A DNA stretch of 64,000 nucleotides from Typha latifolia. Lineage: Eukaryota > Streptophyta > Magnoliopsida > Poales > Typhaceae. The translations under genes and the position numbers were made by a program. The notes beneath the pieces were generated by a model. It worked only from the letters and a program-made list of their open reading frames with translations. It ran no database searches and was not told the DNA's origin. The stretch is from positions 7,380,501-7,444,500 of the forward strand of contig CM034104.1 in NCBI GenBank assembly GCA_019914945.1. Direction: 5' to 3'. This document shows positions 1 to 10,781 of the stretch, piece after piece; within the stretch, counting starts at the first letter, position 1; every line of letters begins with the position of its first letter.

Positions 1-135
1 AACTCGATGGCTTTTCTCTAATAATCTTGCAATTCTTCAAACCAGAGATATTCTAGAGTTGTGTAAAGCTCATATACATGAAAAAAATACACTTAGAATA
101 TTTTGTACACAATTGCCAACAAATAAAACCTAACA
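1..135 (-). repeat. C0 3' LTR, first 135 bp
   Basis: The LTR starts (minus strand) with TGTTAGGTTTTATTTGTTGG at 135 and continues off the window. It matches the start of the complete C-family LTRs at 30155, 37219 and 41620. Confidence 0.85.
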
Positions 136-144
136 ATCTCCCCC
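136..144 (-). promoter_or_regulatory. C0 polypurine tract
   Basis: On the minus strand the tract GGGGGAGAT lies directly before the LTR start TGTTAGG. This is the usual place for the plus-strand primer of an LTR retrotransposon. The C3 and C4 copies read GAGGGAGAT at the same place. Confidence 0.75.
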
Positions 145-1774
145 TTTGGCAATTTGTGACAAAACACCTAGGTTACAAGTTATTACAAAGACTTCAAATT
201 GAGCAATCAACAAGTCTAGAATATTTTTCACGTCAATCCCTGCAAATAAACATATACCAATCCAAGATCAAGTGAAAATAACTTGAAATGAATAACAATC
301 CAAACACAAGTTATCAATGGAGCATAAGTTCAAAAGTACTTAAACAGACAAAGTTCACAGTTTCTCCAAGCAAAGTTATAAGCAAGATTAGAAAGACAGA
401 AAGACTCTAATAAACTCCCCTTATTGGCATGCTCCCCCTACACACGTAAACTCTAAAACTTTAAACTCGCACCACACATTGCACCACACACGACACACTA
501 GACACTCTCCTCCTTTTTGACACAAATGCCAAAGACTAGGAACTCTTTAACGTGATCAAAACTCGAAACCGCACGAAATCAATCAAGATCAAGAGACTTA
601 ATTGAATAAAAAAAAAGAAAATTGATGAATGATCATACCTCGCAAAAAGTGAAGAAAATCTTGAAGTTTCGGCCAAAAGACTTTAAAAGGGTTTGAAGTG
701 AAAATTTTGATGAAAAAGATGAAGATCTTGAGGATTTGGATTTTTTTTTTAAATTTAAACTAAAACAAATCAAAAATCTTTTTGGAGATGCACATCTAAA
801 GATTCAAAATACATTCAAGACATAGAATATGACAATCGAATGAAATAAGTCATACACAGATCAATCAAATCATCAAAAGTATATTATAATCAATTCTAAT
901 GCATCACTCAAAATTAAATTAATCTTGATTGATCATAACAATATACATATGCAAGTTGAGCATAGATAACATGAACCAATCTTCTTAAACAAACTTTCTT
1001 ATACAAACAATGATGCAACACAGTAGTCAAACCGACTTAGTATTGAAATTTTGTACTTTTCGACTTATTCTCCATAACATAACAGGAATTTTCTTGTAAT
1101 GAGTAGGTAGCCATTTTCTTGTAATACAAATCAAACAAAGTGCAAGAAGAAATTCACATATATTTTTTTGAATTTGCATATAATGTACTGAGTCAAACTG
1201 GACTCGAAACAAGACGGCTTTCACACTAACTCATTGTAGCCCTTTTCATTGATCTTTTATGAACATATTTTTTATGACTAAGCATGAGGTCAAACTGTGC
1301 AAATCAAAGTTAATAGTGAGCTATTTAAAAAAAATATTCATGATAACATGCTCACACAAGAATACACATACGTTATGAGTGCATTAAAATTTTTATTATT
1401 ATAGAAGTCGAGGGAGTGACAAAATCAAAATTGAAACAATATACTACAAGATGACAAAATTGACTATAATAACTCATAATCAAGAGAAAAATCATATTTT
1501 TATGTCAAGAGTATATTATTGAATCTAGGAATGCATCAATTTTTTTTTTTAGCAAAATCTCTCGACAAATCTGAAACTAAAACCAAAGAAAATTTCAGAG
1601 TAAAATAAAACATAAAAAAAATGAAACGAAATAATAAGAAACTTGCAAACTAAAACACAAATCAATCCAAAGCATAAATCCCTAAAGAAGTACAAAGATA
1701 CTGAAATCTCTGTAAATCCAAAGATTTTGTAAACAAATCACCCAACTGTTTCTCCATCTCAACATGTTCTAGTG
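145..1774 (-). other. C0 3' internal region that has lost the third ORF
   Basis: AT-rich and non-coding. It aligns on the minus strand with the region around the third ORF of C4 (37505-39452). The leader before the ORF and the sequence after it (around 520-545, ending in a 'tttggcatttgtgtcaaaaa' phrase) are both present, but the ORF between them is missing. The palindrome cluster and TATA box found in C4 at 37930-38030 are also absent. No other gene is seen here. Confidence 0.7.
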
Positions 1775-2560
1775 CTATTGTTTTGTCTTGTTATATTTCA
1801 GATTATGTGAAGTTCTAACAACATAGCAATTATCAGATGTTCTAGATCCAAAACATATAACATTACCATCATGATCTAGAATAGTACAATTATTTTTAGA
1901 GAATTTTACCTCATAACCTTCATCACAAAATTGAATGATGCTTAATAAATTTGCTTTCAAGCCATTAACATAAAGAACATTTTTGAGACTAGGAATACCT
2001 GGAGTACTTACCTTTCCTTTACCTATTACCTTGGATGAGTTACCATCTCCAAATGTCATAACTCCCCCTTCATATTCTTCGAGATTAGAAAATAAGGATT
2101 TGTCGCCTGACATATGTCTTGAACAACCACTGTCTAAATACCACAAGTTAGAATTTAAAGCTTTCAAGGCATTATGTACAACATAACATTTCAAATCACT
2201 TTTCTTGACCCATATGGCCTTTGTTTTCATCCCATAAATAAAAGTACTTCTAGGTTTTTGCAAAAGTTTGCAATGAGGTCGAATATACCCTAGAATGCTG
2301 CAATGATAGCATGTCAGAACAAACCTTTTTCTACTCACCTTTTGTCTAGGAGTGTGACTAGAGTTTACCTTTGGTACCGTCGAAGTTTCACTAGTTTGTA
2401 GATTCAACTTCAGTTTAGAAGCATTCATCCAGGATTGCTTTGTAAATGCGGTTGATGGCTTCAGGTATTCTTCCTTTTGTATACCTGCGGAAACAAAGAC
2501 AGTTTTGTTATTATTTGAATTACTAGTGTATCCAACAACATACCTGTCTTTTCCAGAGAT
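1775..2560 (-). pseudogene. Second, misplaced copia gag/protease fragment
   Basis: A 217-residue frame (2428-1775) repeats the C-terminal gag and protease region also found at 4740-5500. It has a zinc-knuckle relic (CYHCSILGYIRPHC, with a His changed), the protease motif WYLDSGCSRHMSGD and the pre-integrase segment ending SDNCYVVRTSH. It lies downstream of the RT/RNase H region, where gag-protease does not belong, and is joined to RNase H sequence at about 2560-2640. I infer a template switch or ectopic recombination between two copies. Confidence 0.8.
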
Positions 2561-2706
2561 CTGAGCCAGATACCCAAGTCAACTATGTTATTTGAATTAC
2601 TATTGTTATTTGAATTACTAGTAAACCAGATACCCAAGTCAACTGTGCCACCGACATATTTTATAATACGTTTCACAGCAAACAAATGTGTCTCCTTAGG
2701 TTTAGA
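2561..2706 (-). pseudogene. RNase H-edge fragment with a tandem slip
   Basis: The minus strand reads AVKRIIKYVGGTVDLGIW, the conserved lead-in to the copia RNase H domain, then breaks into gag sequence. A roughly 50-bp stretch containing 'ccagatacccaagtcaact' occurs twice (2567 and 2626), so slippage or a small tandem duplication happened at the junction. The rest of RNase H is missing. Confidence 0.7.
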
Positions 2707-4020
2707 CTAAAACCTAGCACACACACCGACACTAAATGCAATGTCTGGTCTACTAGCAGTTAAGTACGAAAGACTACCAATCATGCTTCTATACAATGTC
2801 TGATCAACACTTTTTCCTAAAATATCCTTATCTAGTTTGGTAGTTGTACTCATAGGAGTTCTAGCATGTTTTGCATTTTCTAAACCGAATTTAGTCACAA
2901 GATCCTTAGCATACTTGGTTTGAGCGATAAATATCCCTTTTTCCAACTGAGTAATTTGAAGTCCCAAAAAGAACTTCAACTCATCCATCATGCTCATCTT
3001 AAAATGACTATGCATAAGATCTACAAACTCCTTAACTAATGATCGACTCGTTGCCCCGAAGACAATGTCATCCACATATATTTGTGCCACAACTAAACTC
3101 TTGTTTGACCGTCTAATGAACAATGTCTTGTCCACTCCCCCTCGAGTGAACCCCGCATCCACTAAAAAAGTGGTCAACTTCTCATACCAAGCTCTTAGGG
3201 CTTGTTTTAGCTCGTAGAGAGCCTTTTTCAGTTTAAACACATGAGAAGAAAATTTTTGATCTTCGAACCCTTTCGGTTGTTCCACATAAACATCTTCATT
3301 CAGAGTACCATTCAAGAAAGCACTTTTCACATCCATTTGAAACAATTTAAATTTTAAGTGACAAGCAATAGCAAGCAGTATACGAATAGATTCTAATCTA
3401 GCAACACGAGCAAATGTCTCATCAAAATCTATACCCTCAACCTGAGTATATCCCTGTGCTACGAGTCTAGCTTTATTTCGAACTATATTGCCATGTTCAT
3501 CACTTTTATTCTTGTAAATCTATTTTGTTCCAATGACGTTCACATTCTTAGGTCTAGGAACTAAATACCAAACATCATACCTAGAAATTTGCTCTAATTC
3601 CTCATGCATAGCATTAACCCAAGAATCGTCTAACAATGCTTCCTTCACATTTTTAGGTTCCAAAGAAGATATATAACAAGTAAATGATACCTCACTTTGG
3701 ATTTGTCGTCTTGTCTTAATTGGTTCATACACGTCTCCGATCACTTGTGACAGTGGATGATTTGATTTCACTATGGCAGATGGTTCCGGTACGTTGCAGT
3801 CATCTTTGTTCATTTCAATTTTGTCCTCGTCCAAATTCTCAATTTCTAGATCAAGCTCCTTTCCTATTTCTTCGTCATATGTATCTGCAGAAACAGAAAT
3901 AGGAGTAGCTTTAGTTAAATCAGTCGTGGATTCATCTATCATAACATTAGCAGATTCCATAACAGTAGAAGTGTCAAGATTAAATACTCTATAGGCTCTA
4001 CTATTATTCGAATACCCCAA
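2707..4020 (-). pseudogene. Copia reverse transcriptase of C0
   Basis: Frames 3345-2707 and 4020-3520 together cover the integrase-RT linker and the RT. Visible motifs are [12 protein letters not shown] (first catalytic Asp), [11 protein letters not shown] (normally YGLKQAP, so altered), [12 protein letters not shown] with the catalytic YVDD box, and FFLGLQITQ. The frame is broken at 3346-3519. The product would copy element RNA to cDNA in the cytoplasmic particle; this copy cannot make it. Confidence 0.9.
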
Positions 4021-4854
4021 GAAGATGCCTTACTTCTAGTGTCAAATTTAGTCAAATATTCTCGATCACGCAAGATATAACATTTACTACCAAAAACTTG
4101 AAAATATTTAACACTAGGTTTCTTACATTTCCAAATTTCATAAGCAGTCATTTTTGTACCTAGTCTTAGATAAACACGATTTATCACATGTACCGCTGTA
4201 TTGACCGCCTCCGCCCAAAACCTTTGAGTAACCTGTTTAGCGTGAAGCATAACCCTAGCCATTTCCTACACAACTCGGTTCATTCTTTCAACAATCCCGT
4301 TCTGTTGTGGAGTTATAGGAGCTGAAAACTCATGTTGAATACCAAGAGAATCGCACAATATAGAAAAATTTCCATTTTCAAATTCTCTACCATGATCAGA
4401 ACGAATCCTAACTAGGGTTGTAGATTTTTCATTCTGCAATTTTAAGCATAGTGATTTAAAAACCTCAACTGTTTCAGACTTCTCATGTAGAAAGGCAACC
4501 CATGTATATCTAGAGTAATCATCGACCATTAAGAATATATAGCGTTTACCTCCAAGACTTTCCGTTTTAGTTGGACCCATCAAGTCCATGTGAACTAATT
4601 GAAGCATACTCTTTTTAACATTTCTTTCATCTTAGGTATTCCTCTTACCACTTCTTGTTTGGACAGAGTAAATAATTCCTTGTGATTCACATGTCCAAGA
4701 CGTTGATGCCAAAGATCTGTAATGTCGAAAGAGGCACTGTTACATTTTAGTTTATGTGACGTTCCAACAACATAGTAATTATCAGATGTTCTAGATCCAT
4801 AACATATAACATTACCACCATGATCTAGAATAGTACAATAATTTTTGGAGAATT
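3939..4854 (-). pseudogene. Copia integrase of C0
   Basis: The 113-residue frame 4607-4266 carries all three catalytic acids in context: HMDLMGP, IRSDHGREFEN and NGIVERMNR. The next frame (4262-3939) continues with MARVMLHAKQVTQRFWAEAV and is separated by one TAG stop at about 4263, which looks like CAG to TAG. The HHCC/pre-integrase part lies at about 4620-4850 and is frameshifted. Integrase inserts the cDNA into chromosomes. Confidence 0.88.
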
Positions 4855-5110
4855 TTACCTCATAATCTTCATCACAAATTGACTGATACTCAGAAGATTT
4901 GCTTTCAAGCCCTTAACGTAAAGAACATTTTCAAGAATAGGAACCCCCGGAGAAATTACCTTTCCTTTACCTATTACCTTGGATGAATTACTATCTCCGA
5001 ATGTCACAACTCCCCCTTCATGTTTTTCAAGATTAGAAAATAACGACTTGTCACCCGACATATGTCTTCAACAGCCACTGTCTAAATACCACAAATCAGA
5101 ATTTAAAGCT
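4855..5110 (-). pseudogene. Copia aspartic protease of C0
   Basis: The minus strand reads WYLDSGC followed by an in-frame stop and then MSGDKSLFSNLE. DSG is the catalytic Asp-Ser-Gly of plant copia proteases. The frame ends early at about 4855 (ISQFVMKIMR instead of ISQFCDED), a one-base shift. The protease would mature the gag-pol polyprotein. Confidence 0.85.
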
Positions 5111-6923
5111 TTCAAGGCTGTATGCACAACATAACAATTCAAATCACTTTTCTTGACCCATATAGCCTTTGTTTTTATCCCATAAATGAAAGCAGTTCTA
5201 GGTTTTTGCAAAAATTTACAATGAGGTCGAATATGCCCTAGAATGCCGCAATGATAGCATGTCGGAACAAACCCTTTTCTACTCACCTTTTGTCGAGGAG
5301 TGTGACTAAAGTTTACCTTTGGTGCCGTTGACGATTCACCAGTTTGTAGATTCACCTTCAGTTTATAAATATTCAACCAGGATTGCTTTGTGAATGCGGT
5401 TGATGACTTCAGATATTCTTCCTTTTGTATACCTGTAGAAACGAAGACAGTTTTATTATTATTTGAATTACTAGTGTATCCAACACTATACCTGTCTTTT
5501 CTAGAGATCTGAGCCTTTAGAATCTCGTCAAGTTTGTTTTTCCCTTTTAGAAATGTCACTTCCTTATTCAGTCGCTCTAGTTCAATTTCATTAGCCTTCA
5601 TTTTATTTTTTGCATTGTCAAGTTGTTCAGAAAGGTCTTTGACACGTTCAAGTTCCAATTTGTACTTCTCTCAAATTGAATTATTTTTAGTTCGATTACC
5701 TTGAGTCGTTGAAGTAGTCTAAGATTGCTTTTCTTGAGTTTAAATGACTCCAGGTACAGGTCATTATATGCCTTTTGAATTTCAGATTCATCTTCCTCAG
5801 CTGGTAACATATCCTGATCATCTGTACTATCAGTATCAACAAAAGAATCAATATTAAGTAGAGAAGAGGCAAAAGCAACAAAGTTTTCTTCATCTTTTCC
5901 AGAATCATCATCAGATTCATCTGAGTCATCCCAAGTAACTTTCATAGCTTTACCCTTCTTCTTAAGGCGATTAGGGCATTCTTGTGCTATGTGTCCAAAA
6001 CCAGAACATTCAAAACATCGAACTTTATTCTCAGAATTCTTATTTTTCTGTTTGACACTATTGTTGCTCACACCTATATTCAAACTCGCAGTATTCTTCT
6101 TTTTCACAAAGGCTTTGCTTTTCTCAAGTTTTGCAGCATTCAACTTGTTTGGCTTCCGAAAGAATTTAGTAAACTTTTTGACGAACATGGCCGACATCTC
6201 AACATCTAAATCACCTTCATCATCAGACTCCTCTATAATTTCTTCAACTGTGGATAGAGCAATCCCTTTGGACTTCCTCGGTTTTAAAAGACTGGACTCA
6301 AATGTTTGTAGATTTCCTACCAATTGTTCAACTTTCATAGAATCGATGTCCTTACTTTCCTCAATAGCTGTAACTTTCGCCTGAAACCTCTTTGGAAGAG
6401 ACCTAAGGTTCTTACGGACAATTATGTTTTTAGGAATTTTCTCTCCTAGGTTGAAACTGGAGTTGACTATATCACTCAGCTTTACATAGAACTCATCAAA
6501 TGTCTCATTCTCCTCTATACGTAGAGTTTCAAAACTAGTAGTCAAGCTCTGAAGTTTAGAAAATTTTACAGCCATAGTTCCTTCGTGAGTAGTTTGTAAG
6601 ATCATCCAAACTTTTTTTGCTATCTCACAAGTAGAAATTCTTTTAAATTCTTTCGAGTAAACACAACTAAAAATTGCATTTATTGCCTTGCTATTCCATC
6701 CAACTTTTTCATAGTCTGACCTATCCCATGACTCTATCGGTTTATCAACAAGTTTATCATCCACCATGTACATTGGTGGACTTCAACCGTTCACAACGGC
6801 AAACCATACTCGTTCATCTATAGACTTCAAATAAGCTCTCATCCTAGCTTTCCAATATCCATAATTTGATCCATCTAGGATAGGAGGTCTAATAGATGAT
6901 GGTCAATCTCTATGAAAATCCAT
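5090..6923 (-). pseudogene. Copia gag of C0
   Basis: The likely start is the ATG whose complement is at 6921-6923, just after the primer site. N-terminal motif YGYWKARMRAYLKSIDERVW, then the UBN2-type gag core (FDEFYVKLSDIVNSSFNLGEK), a CCHC zinc knuckle CFECSGFGHIAQEC at about 5975-6015, an acidic stretch, a coiled coil (SNLRLLQRLKVIE) and a second knuckle CYHCGILGHIRPHC at about 5215-5260. Stops lie near 6780 and 6905, and there is a frameshift at about 5660. Gag forms the virus-like particle. The double-knuckle, coiled-coil layout matches C3. Confidence 0.88.
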
Positions 6924-6958
6924 GCCTATCTGATCTCTCTTAAAGAGTGAGAGAACCT

Positions 6959-6970
6959 GTTCTGATACCA
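6959..6970 (-). promoter_or_regulatory. C0 primer-binding site
   Basis: The minus strand reads TGGTATCAGAAC two bases inside the LTR end. It is complementary to the 3' end of plant initiator tRNA-Met with one change (the canonical site is TGGTATCAGAGC). Confidence 0.85.
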
Positions 6971-6972
6971 AT

Positions 6973-7001
6973 TGAAAAACCCCTAGACACAAGTATGTAT
7001 C
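6973..7001 (-). repeat. C0 5' LTR stub
   Basis: Only about 29 bp of the LTR 3' end remain (TGAAAAACCCCTAGACACAA on the plus strand). The sequence then switches at 7002 to the first base of the A3 gypsy LTR. Confidence 0.8.
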
Positions 7002-7106
7002 TGATACGATTCGGACTTCACCGACGTCGTCTCGAGCATGGATTCACTTTAGGAGTGTTTTTGTTTCATGTTTTAGTGTTTAATTTCAATTAAAATAAGT
7101 TTTCTG

Positions 7107-7318
7107 TAATTCGCGTTCGAACGAGGGTGGAGTGAGTTCGAACACGGTTTGTGAACAGGGTTGTGAACGTGGGTGAAGATAGTGTTCGAACGCCTGCATC
7201 GCATTCGCAAATACCAACAGGCGCGTTCGCTCCCACGTTCGAATGCCTGCATCGCGTTCGCAAATCCAGAAGAGCTAATTCGGTGCGTTCGAACGCGATC
7301 GGGCGAGTTCGAACGCGG
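7107..7318 (+). promoter_or_regulatory. GCGTTCGAACGC cluster of A3 LTR
   Basis: Six TTCGAA cores lie in about 200 bp (near 7116, 7136, 7183, 7231, 7282, 7303), most within NCGTTCGAACGN, plus degenerate copies such as GCATTCGC. The cluster ends about 45 bp before the TATA box, the position of an upstream activating region. Function is inferred from position only. Confidence 0.6.
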
Positions 7319-7364
7319 TCGGCGAAAATTGTGTTTTAGGGTTAATTTGAGTTGTTGGTTAGCC

Positions 7365-7371
7365 TATAAAA
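7365..7371 (+). promoter_or_regulatory. A3 LTR TATA box
   Basis: TATAAAA within AGCCTATAAAAGG, downstream of the palindrome cluster and upstream of the C/T-rich leader. It is conserved in the other A-family LTRs (for example complement at 21673, 63900 and plus strand near 56190). Confidence 0.7.
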
Positions 7372-7918
7372 GGATGTGTATGGCAACCAAAATTATTATT
7401 GATTATTGAGATTGAGTTTTGCCTTGCCTCCTTCGTCTTCTTCGCTCCCGTTCTCTCAATCCCCGGCGACGCCGCTTCTAACCTCCCTCGTCTGTCTAAT
7501 CACCCTAGTCCCTTAGGGGTGGCCCTCTTCTCCCCCTTCGTCCAATCTATCCAACACTTGCCGTAATCCTTCCATCAATCACAACCCTTCCACCATCACT
7601 TTTCACCGGTGCCACCACATTAACGCCGGTCCACCTTCAACCACCATTACCTAGGATCACGTGCCTCCATCCACGGATCCAAAACAGACCATCTAACCTT
7701 TGTCCACAAATTGGACGATATCTCGAGATCCCCACATCCGATGCACCTGCAACCAGATTTGTTGGAAAGCTCTTTTCTGGGGCTACAACATATCAATGTT
7801 TCACGTCGATCCGACGGCGGCATATTTCGGGATCTTATTTCAAAGTTTCGTGCCAGATCTAGTCCAGATCAAGAATTGGAAGAGATCGACCCTTCACCAA
7901 AACGGCAAGATCGTATCA

Positions 7919-7972
7919 AGTTGGTATCAGAGCTCCATAGCCAGAGGTGTGATCGTATCAAACTTGGTATCA
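7919..7972 (+). promoter_or_regulatory. A3 duplicated primer-binding site
   Basis: After the LTR end at 7918 comes one 42-bp unit (7919-7960): AG, TTGGTATCAGAGCTCC, a spacer, then another LTR-end copy GATCGTATCA. A second site, TTGGTATCAGAGCC, follows at 7959-7973. Both match the tRNA-iMet primer site TGGTATCAGAGC exactly. See the arrays at 13298, 20947, 56743 and 63315. Confidence 0.85.
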
Positions 7973-8002
7973 GAGCCACCATTCCTCAGACAAGCGCTTC
8001 CA

Positions 8003-9592
8003 ATGACGACAACCAGATCCATGGTTGCACGGCGAGATGATGAAGAAGAGATTCTCCCAATAGAGGAGGGAGAAACGATTGTAGGGACTTCCACCCGTGG
8101 AACCGCCCGATCTAATCAGAATACGGAAGAACCTAGCGTTCAAGCCGTGTTGGGGTCTCTTTCAGAGCAAATGGCCATCAACAACCAGATGATGATGGAG
8201 ATGATGTGGGAACTACGGGCGACAAGGGAAGCAATGGCGAACGGGAAAGCACCATCGACCCCACGACGCGAGTCCACCCGCTTGAACCCACCGCCACCGG
8301 TTCAGCCTTTGCAACCACAAGAGCCGCTGCTACCACCACCCTATGGGTAGAGGCAAGCAAGGATGGTTACACCAGGTCCAGTTGCAGGTTCACCCATCCG
8401 ACGGGTGAACCGCTATGGAGACCGCCTTGGAGATCAAGATCCGTGGGCAGGTCAATACGATCCAGAACCACAACAAGTTAATCAAAACCGAAGGAGGGAT
8501 CATCAACCCTTCATGGTGCATCCTCCCCCGGTTAGACAAGGACATGATCCGGAACGAGACAATGGCATCCGTGGACAAGTCGTGCGTCTCGAATTCTCCA
8601 AGTTCAAAGGTGGCGACCCGATCGATTGGTTGTATAGGGTGGAGCAATTCTTTACATACCAAGGAACGGCGAAAGAGTACAAGGTGACGCTTGCGAGCTT
8701 CCACCTTGAGGATGCGGCACTTCATTGGTTTCGAGCAGCCAATGCTACTGAGGCTATCGAAACTTGGGCTGAATTTTGCGCCGATATCACACGGCGATTT
8801 GGAGCATCGGGATATGAAGACTTTGATGCTCTCCTCTTAAAGACGGTGCAAAAGACCATGGTTGGGTCATACCAAGAAAAATTTGAGAGGATTAGTAGCC
8901 GATGTCATCCACCATGGACGGATCAGCAACTTCGCAGCACCTTCATCTCCGGGCTGCGGGGTGACATACAAGCCGATGTGAGGGCTTTAAGGCCTAGAAC
9001 CTTAAAGGAGGCCTTCGAAGATGCGGTGCTTATGGAAGACAAACATAGGGCCATGAAGATACACTTGAAATAGAGTTGGATGAGCCAAGGAAGCCGCAAT
9101 CAAGCTCAACCAAACATAGCGGCGGGAAATACTATCGGAGTACTAAGGGTTGCTGCTACAGTGGTACCTCCTCGAGCACCCTTGAAGCCATCCCAAGATG
9201 TGAATTATGCACCTAGAGGTCCGGGACGAGCACTCACACCAGCCCAAGTAGAAGAAAGAAGAGCCAAGGGCCAATGCTTCCGTTGTGATAAGAAGCTTGT
9301 ACCCGGGCATCGCTGCGCTAAACCGATGGGATCGATGATGCTAATCGATGAATTGGAGGATGCGGAGGACGAGTTTGCAGCTGAAGGTGCAGATGTGGCT
9401 AGACATCAAGGAGAAGAAGCTGAGGAGCAACCCGTGGAGGACATGATAGCCGAAATCTCCCTCCACGCCTATTCGGGGACAGCTGCGCCAAAGACCTTGC
9501 GGGTGAACGGGGTAGTCAAGAAAACCACAGTGAGAATCTTGATTGACACCAGGGCCACCCACAATTTCATTGACAAGAGGCTCCTTAGGAAA
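8003..9592 (+). pseudogene. Gypsy gag and start of protease, A3
   Basis: The start is the ATG at 8003 (MTTTRSMVARRDDEEE), shared with A2. Order: a Pro/Gln-rich linker, the retrotransposon gag core (LEFSKFKGGDPIDWLYRVEQFF, then ALHWFRAAN and FISGLRGDIQADVR), the zinc knuckle CFRCDKKLVPGHRC at about 9276-9317, then the protease start ILIDTRATHNFIDKRLL. The catalytic DTG reads DTR, so the site is lost. TAG stops lie at 8348 and 9071. The protease breaks off at about 9592. Confidence 0.88.
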
Positions 9593-9642
9593 AGCAATAT
9601 GTTCTTGTTTAACACTTTTCCATAAAATTGCTCCTCTAGTGT

Positions 9643-9927
9643 AACACCCGAAAATAAAATTTAGGCGGGGGGCACGTGCCCTCCTTCACTCCTTCCTTTC
9701 TCTCCCCGTGCCCCATGCCGGCCGGACAATGGAGTTTCCTTTATCAGACCAACGGTGACGGAGCCAGCCTGAGCATGCTCGAACTCAAGCTAGGCCTGGC
9801 CCAGCCTAAGCACGCCTGAACTCAAGTTGGGCTTGGCTAGCCCGAGCCCTTTGGGTTGCGGGCTAGGGTTGACCCAGCTTGAGCCCTTTGGTTGCATGCT
9901 ATGCTAGTCCCGGCCCAACAACCTGAG
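9643..9927 (+). repeat. LTR fragment K (TGTAACACCC type)
   Basis: It begins TGTAACACCCGAAAATAAAA, a start typical of long chromovirus (Tekay/Del-type) LTRs, and is cut at 9928 by the A1 LTR. It is GC-rich with repeated 'gagccctttgg' and 'gggct' phrases. No coding sequence. The 50 bp before it (9593-9642) match nothing else I recognise here. Confidence 0.5.
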
Positions 9928-10754
9928 TGATACGATCTCCCATTTGATCTATCCCATTTTCAGATCTGGACAGAATCTTGCAGAGAACATTAGAAGAGCA
10001 TTCCAAAAGTTATAACCGCCGGATCAACGTGAAATTTGATATGTTGTAGCCCTCGAAAAGAGCTTTCTAACGAATCTAATTTTAGGAAAATCGGACGCAA
10101 TCGGGAGATATCGTCGAATAAGTAGACGAATGTCAGGGAGTTCGTTCTATGGATCCATGGAGGGAGACATGAGATCCTAGGTGGATTATGGAGGTGGTAG
10201 ACTGGCGGTAATGGGGTGGCACTGATGCGTAAGGTTGTGGTGGAAGGATTATGGATGATGAAAAGGGTTAGAGCAAGGGTAGAGAGATTTGAAGAAATGG
10301 GAGAAGTGGGCTGCCCCTAAGGGACTAGGGTTAGTGGCCGGTCGAGAGAGGCTAGAGGGAACGAGAGAGAAGGAGAAGAAGAAGATTAGGGATAAAACTC
10401 AATTCATTCAATAATCCCTTTTTGGTTGCCATCCATAACTTAACTAAACAATTTAAAAATGATAATTATTAACCCTAGAAATAGTGAATTTCCACCGACC
10501 GCATTCAAACGGGGTTGAACGTGTTCGAATGCACAAAAGGCATTCTCTGTCGATGTGAACCTGATGTAGGCGTTCTCTATCGATGTGAACCTAATGCAAG
10601 CATTCGCAAGTGCGTTCAAATGCACCCACTCACGTTCGAACGCAACTTACAAAAATCTTATTTTTCTTTGAATAAATCACTAAAGGAATAAGAAAAGACA
10701 CCCATTAGGTGTATCCATGCTCGAGACGACTTCGGTGAAGTCTAAATCGTATCA
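9928..10754 (-). repeat. A1 3' LTR
   Basis: The plus strand runs from TGATACGATCTCCC to TCGTATCA (827 bp), the complement of an A-family LTR. It has no 42-bp units at its end, unlike A2. A weak, decayed palindrome cluster lies at about 10497-10645. Confidence 0.82.
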
Positions 10755-10756
10755 AT

Positions 10757-10771
10757 CCATCGTGCTTCTGC
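10757..10771 (-). other. tRNA-iMet-like stretch next to A1 3' LTR
   Basis: The minus strand reads GCAGAAGCACGATGG two bases before the LTR. It is a four-transition variant of the family consensus GCGGAAGCGTGGTGG, which matches the D-stem/anticodon-arm region of plant initiator tRNA-Met (tRNA sequence recalled from memory). It occupies the place usually held by the polypurine tract. Confidence 0.45.
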
Positions 10772-10781
10772 AACCTTATCC

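Larger units (their letters stand above)
1..7001 (-). mobile_element. SIRE-like Ty1/copia element C0, nearly full length
   Basis: Read on the minus strand, the order is LTR remnant, primer site, gag, protease, integrase, reverse transcriptase, a misplaced second gag-protease piece, a long 3' non-coding region, polypurine tract and the start of the 3' LTR. The protease-integrase-RT order is that of Ty1/copia. The long gag with a coiled-coil tail and the long region between pol and the 3' LTR fit the SIRE/Maximus lineage. All coding parts have stops or frameshifts. The 5' LTR is cut to about 29 bp by gypsy A3, and the 3' LTR runs off the left edge. Confidence 0.9.
7002..7918 (+). repeat. A3 5' LTR
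   Basis: It runs from TGATACGATTCGGACTTC to CAAGATCGTATCA (917 bp). The ends form a 9-bp perfect inverted repeat (TGATACGAT/ATCGTATCA), longer than the usual TG..CA. The order inside is palindrome cluster, TATA box, then a C/T-rich transcribed part. If the 42-bp unit is counted as LTR, as the TSDs of A2 and A5 suggest, the end is 7960. Confidence 0.85.
7002..9592 (+). mobile_element. Gypsy chromovirus A3, truncated in protease
   Basis: Plus-strand element with a 5' LTR, duplicated primer site and gag, ending inside the protease at about 9592. Its gag is very close to that of A2 (19582-20919). No RT, integrase or 3' LTR follows; 9593-9642 is unassigned and an unrelated LTR starts at 9643. Confidence 0.88.

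Noticed and set aside
7107..7318. GTTCGAAC boxes as tRNA B-box elements or tRNA genes
   Set aside because: They resemble GGTTCGANNCC but miss the final conserved C, have no A box or cloverleaf around them and are palindromic and clustered.
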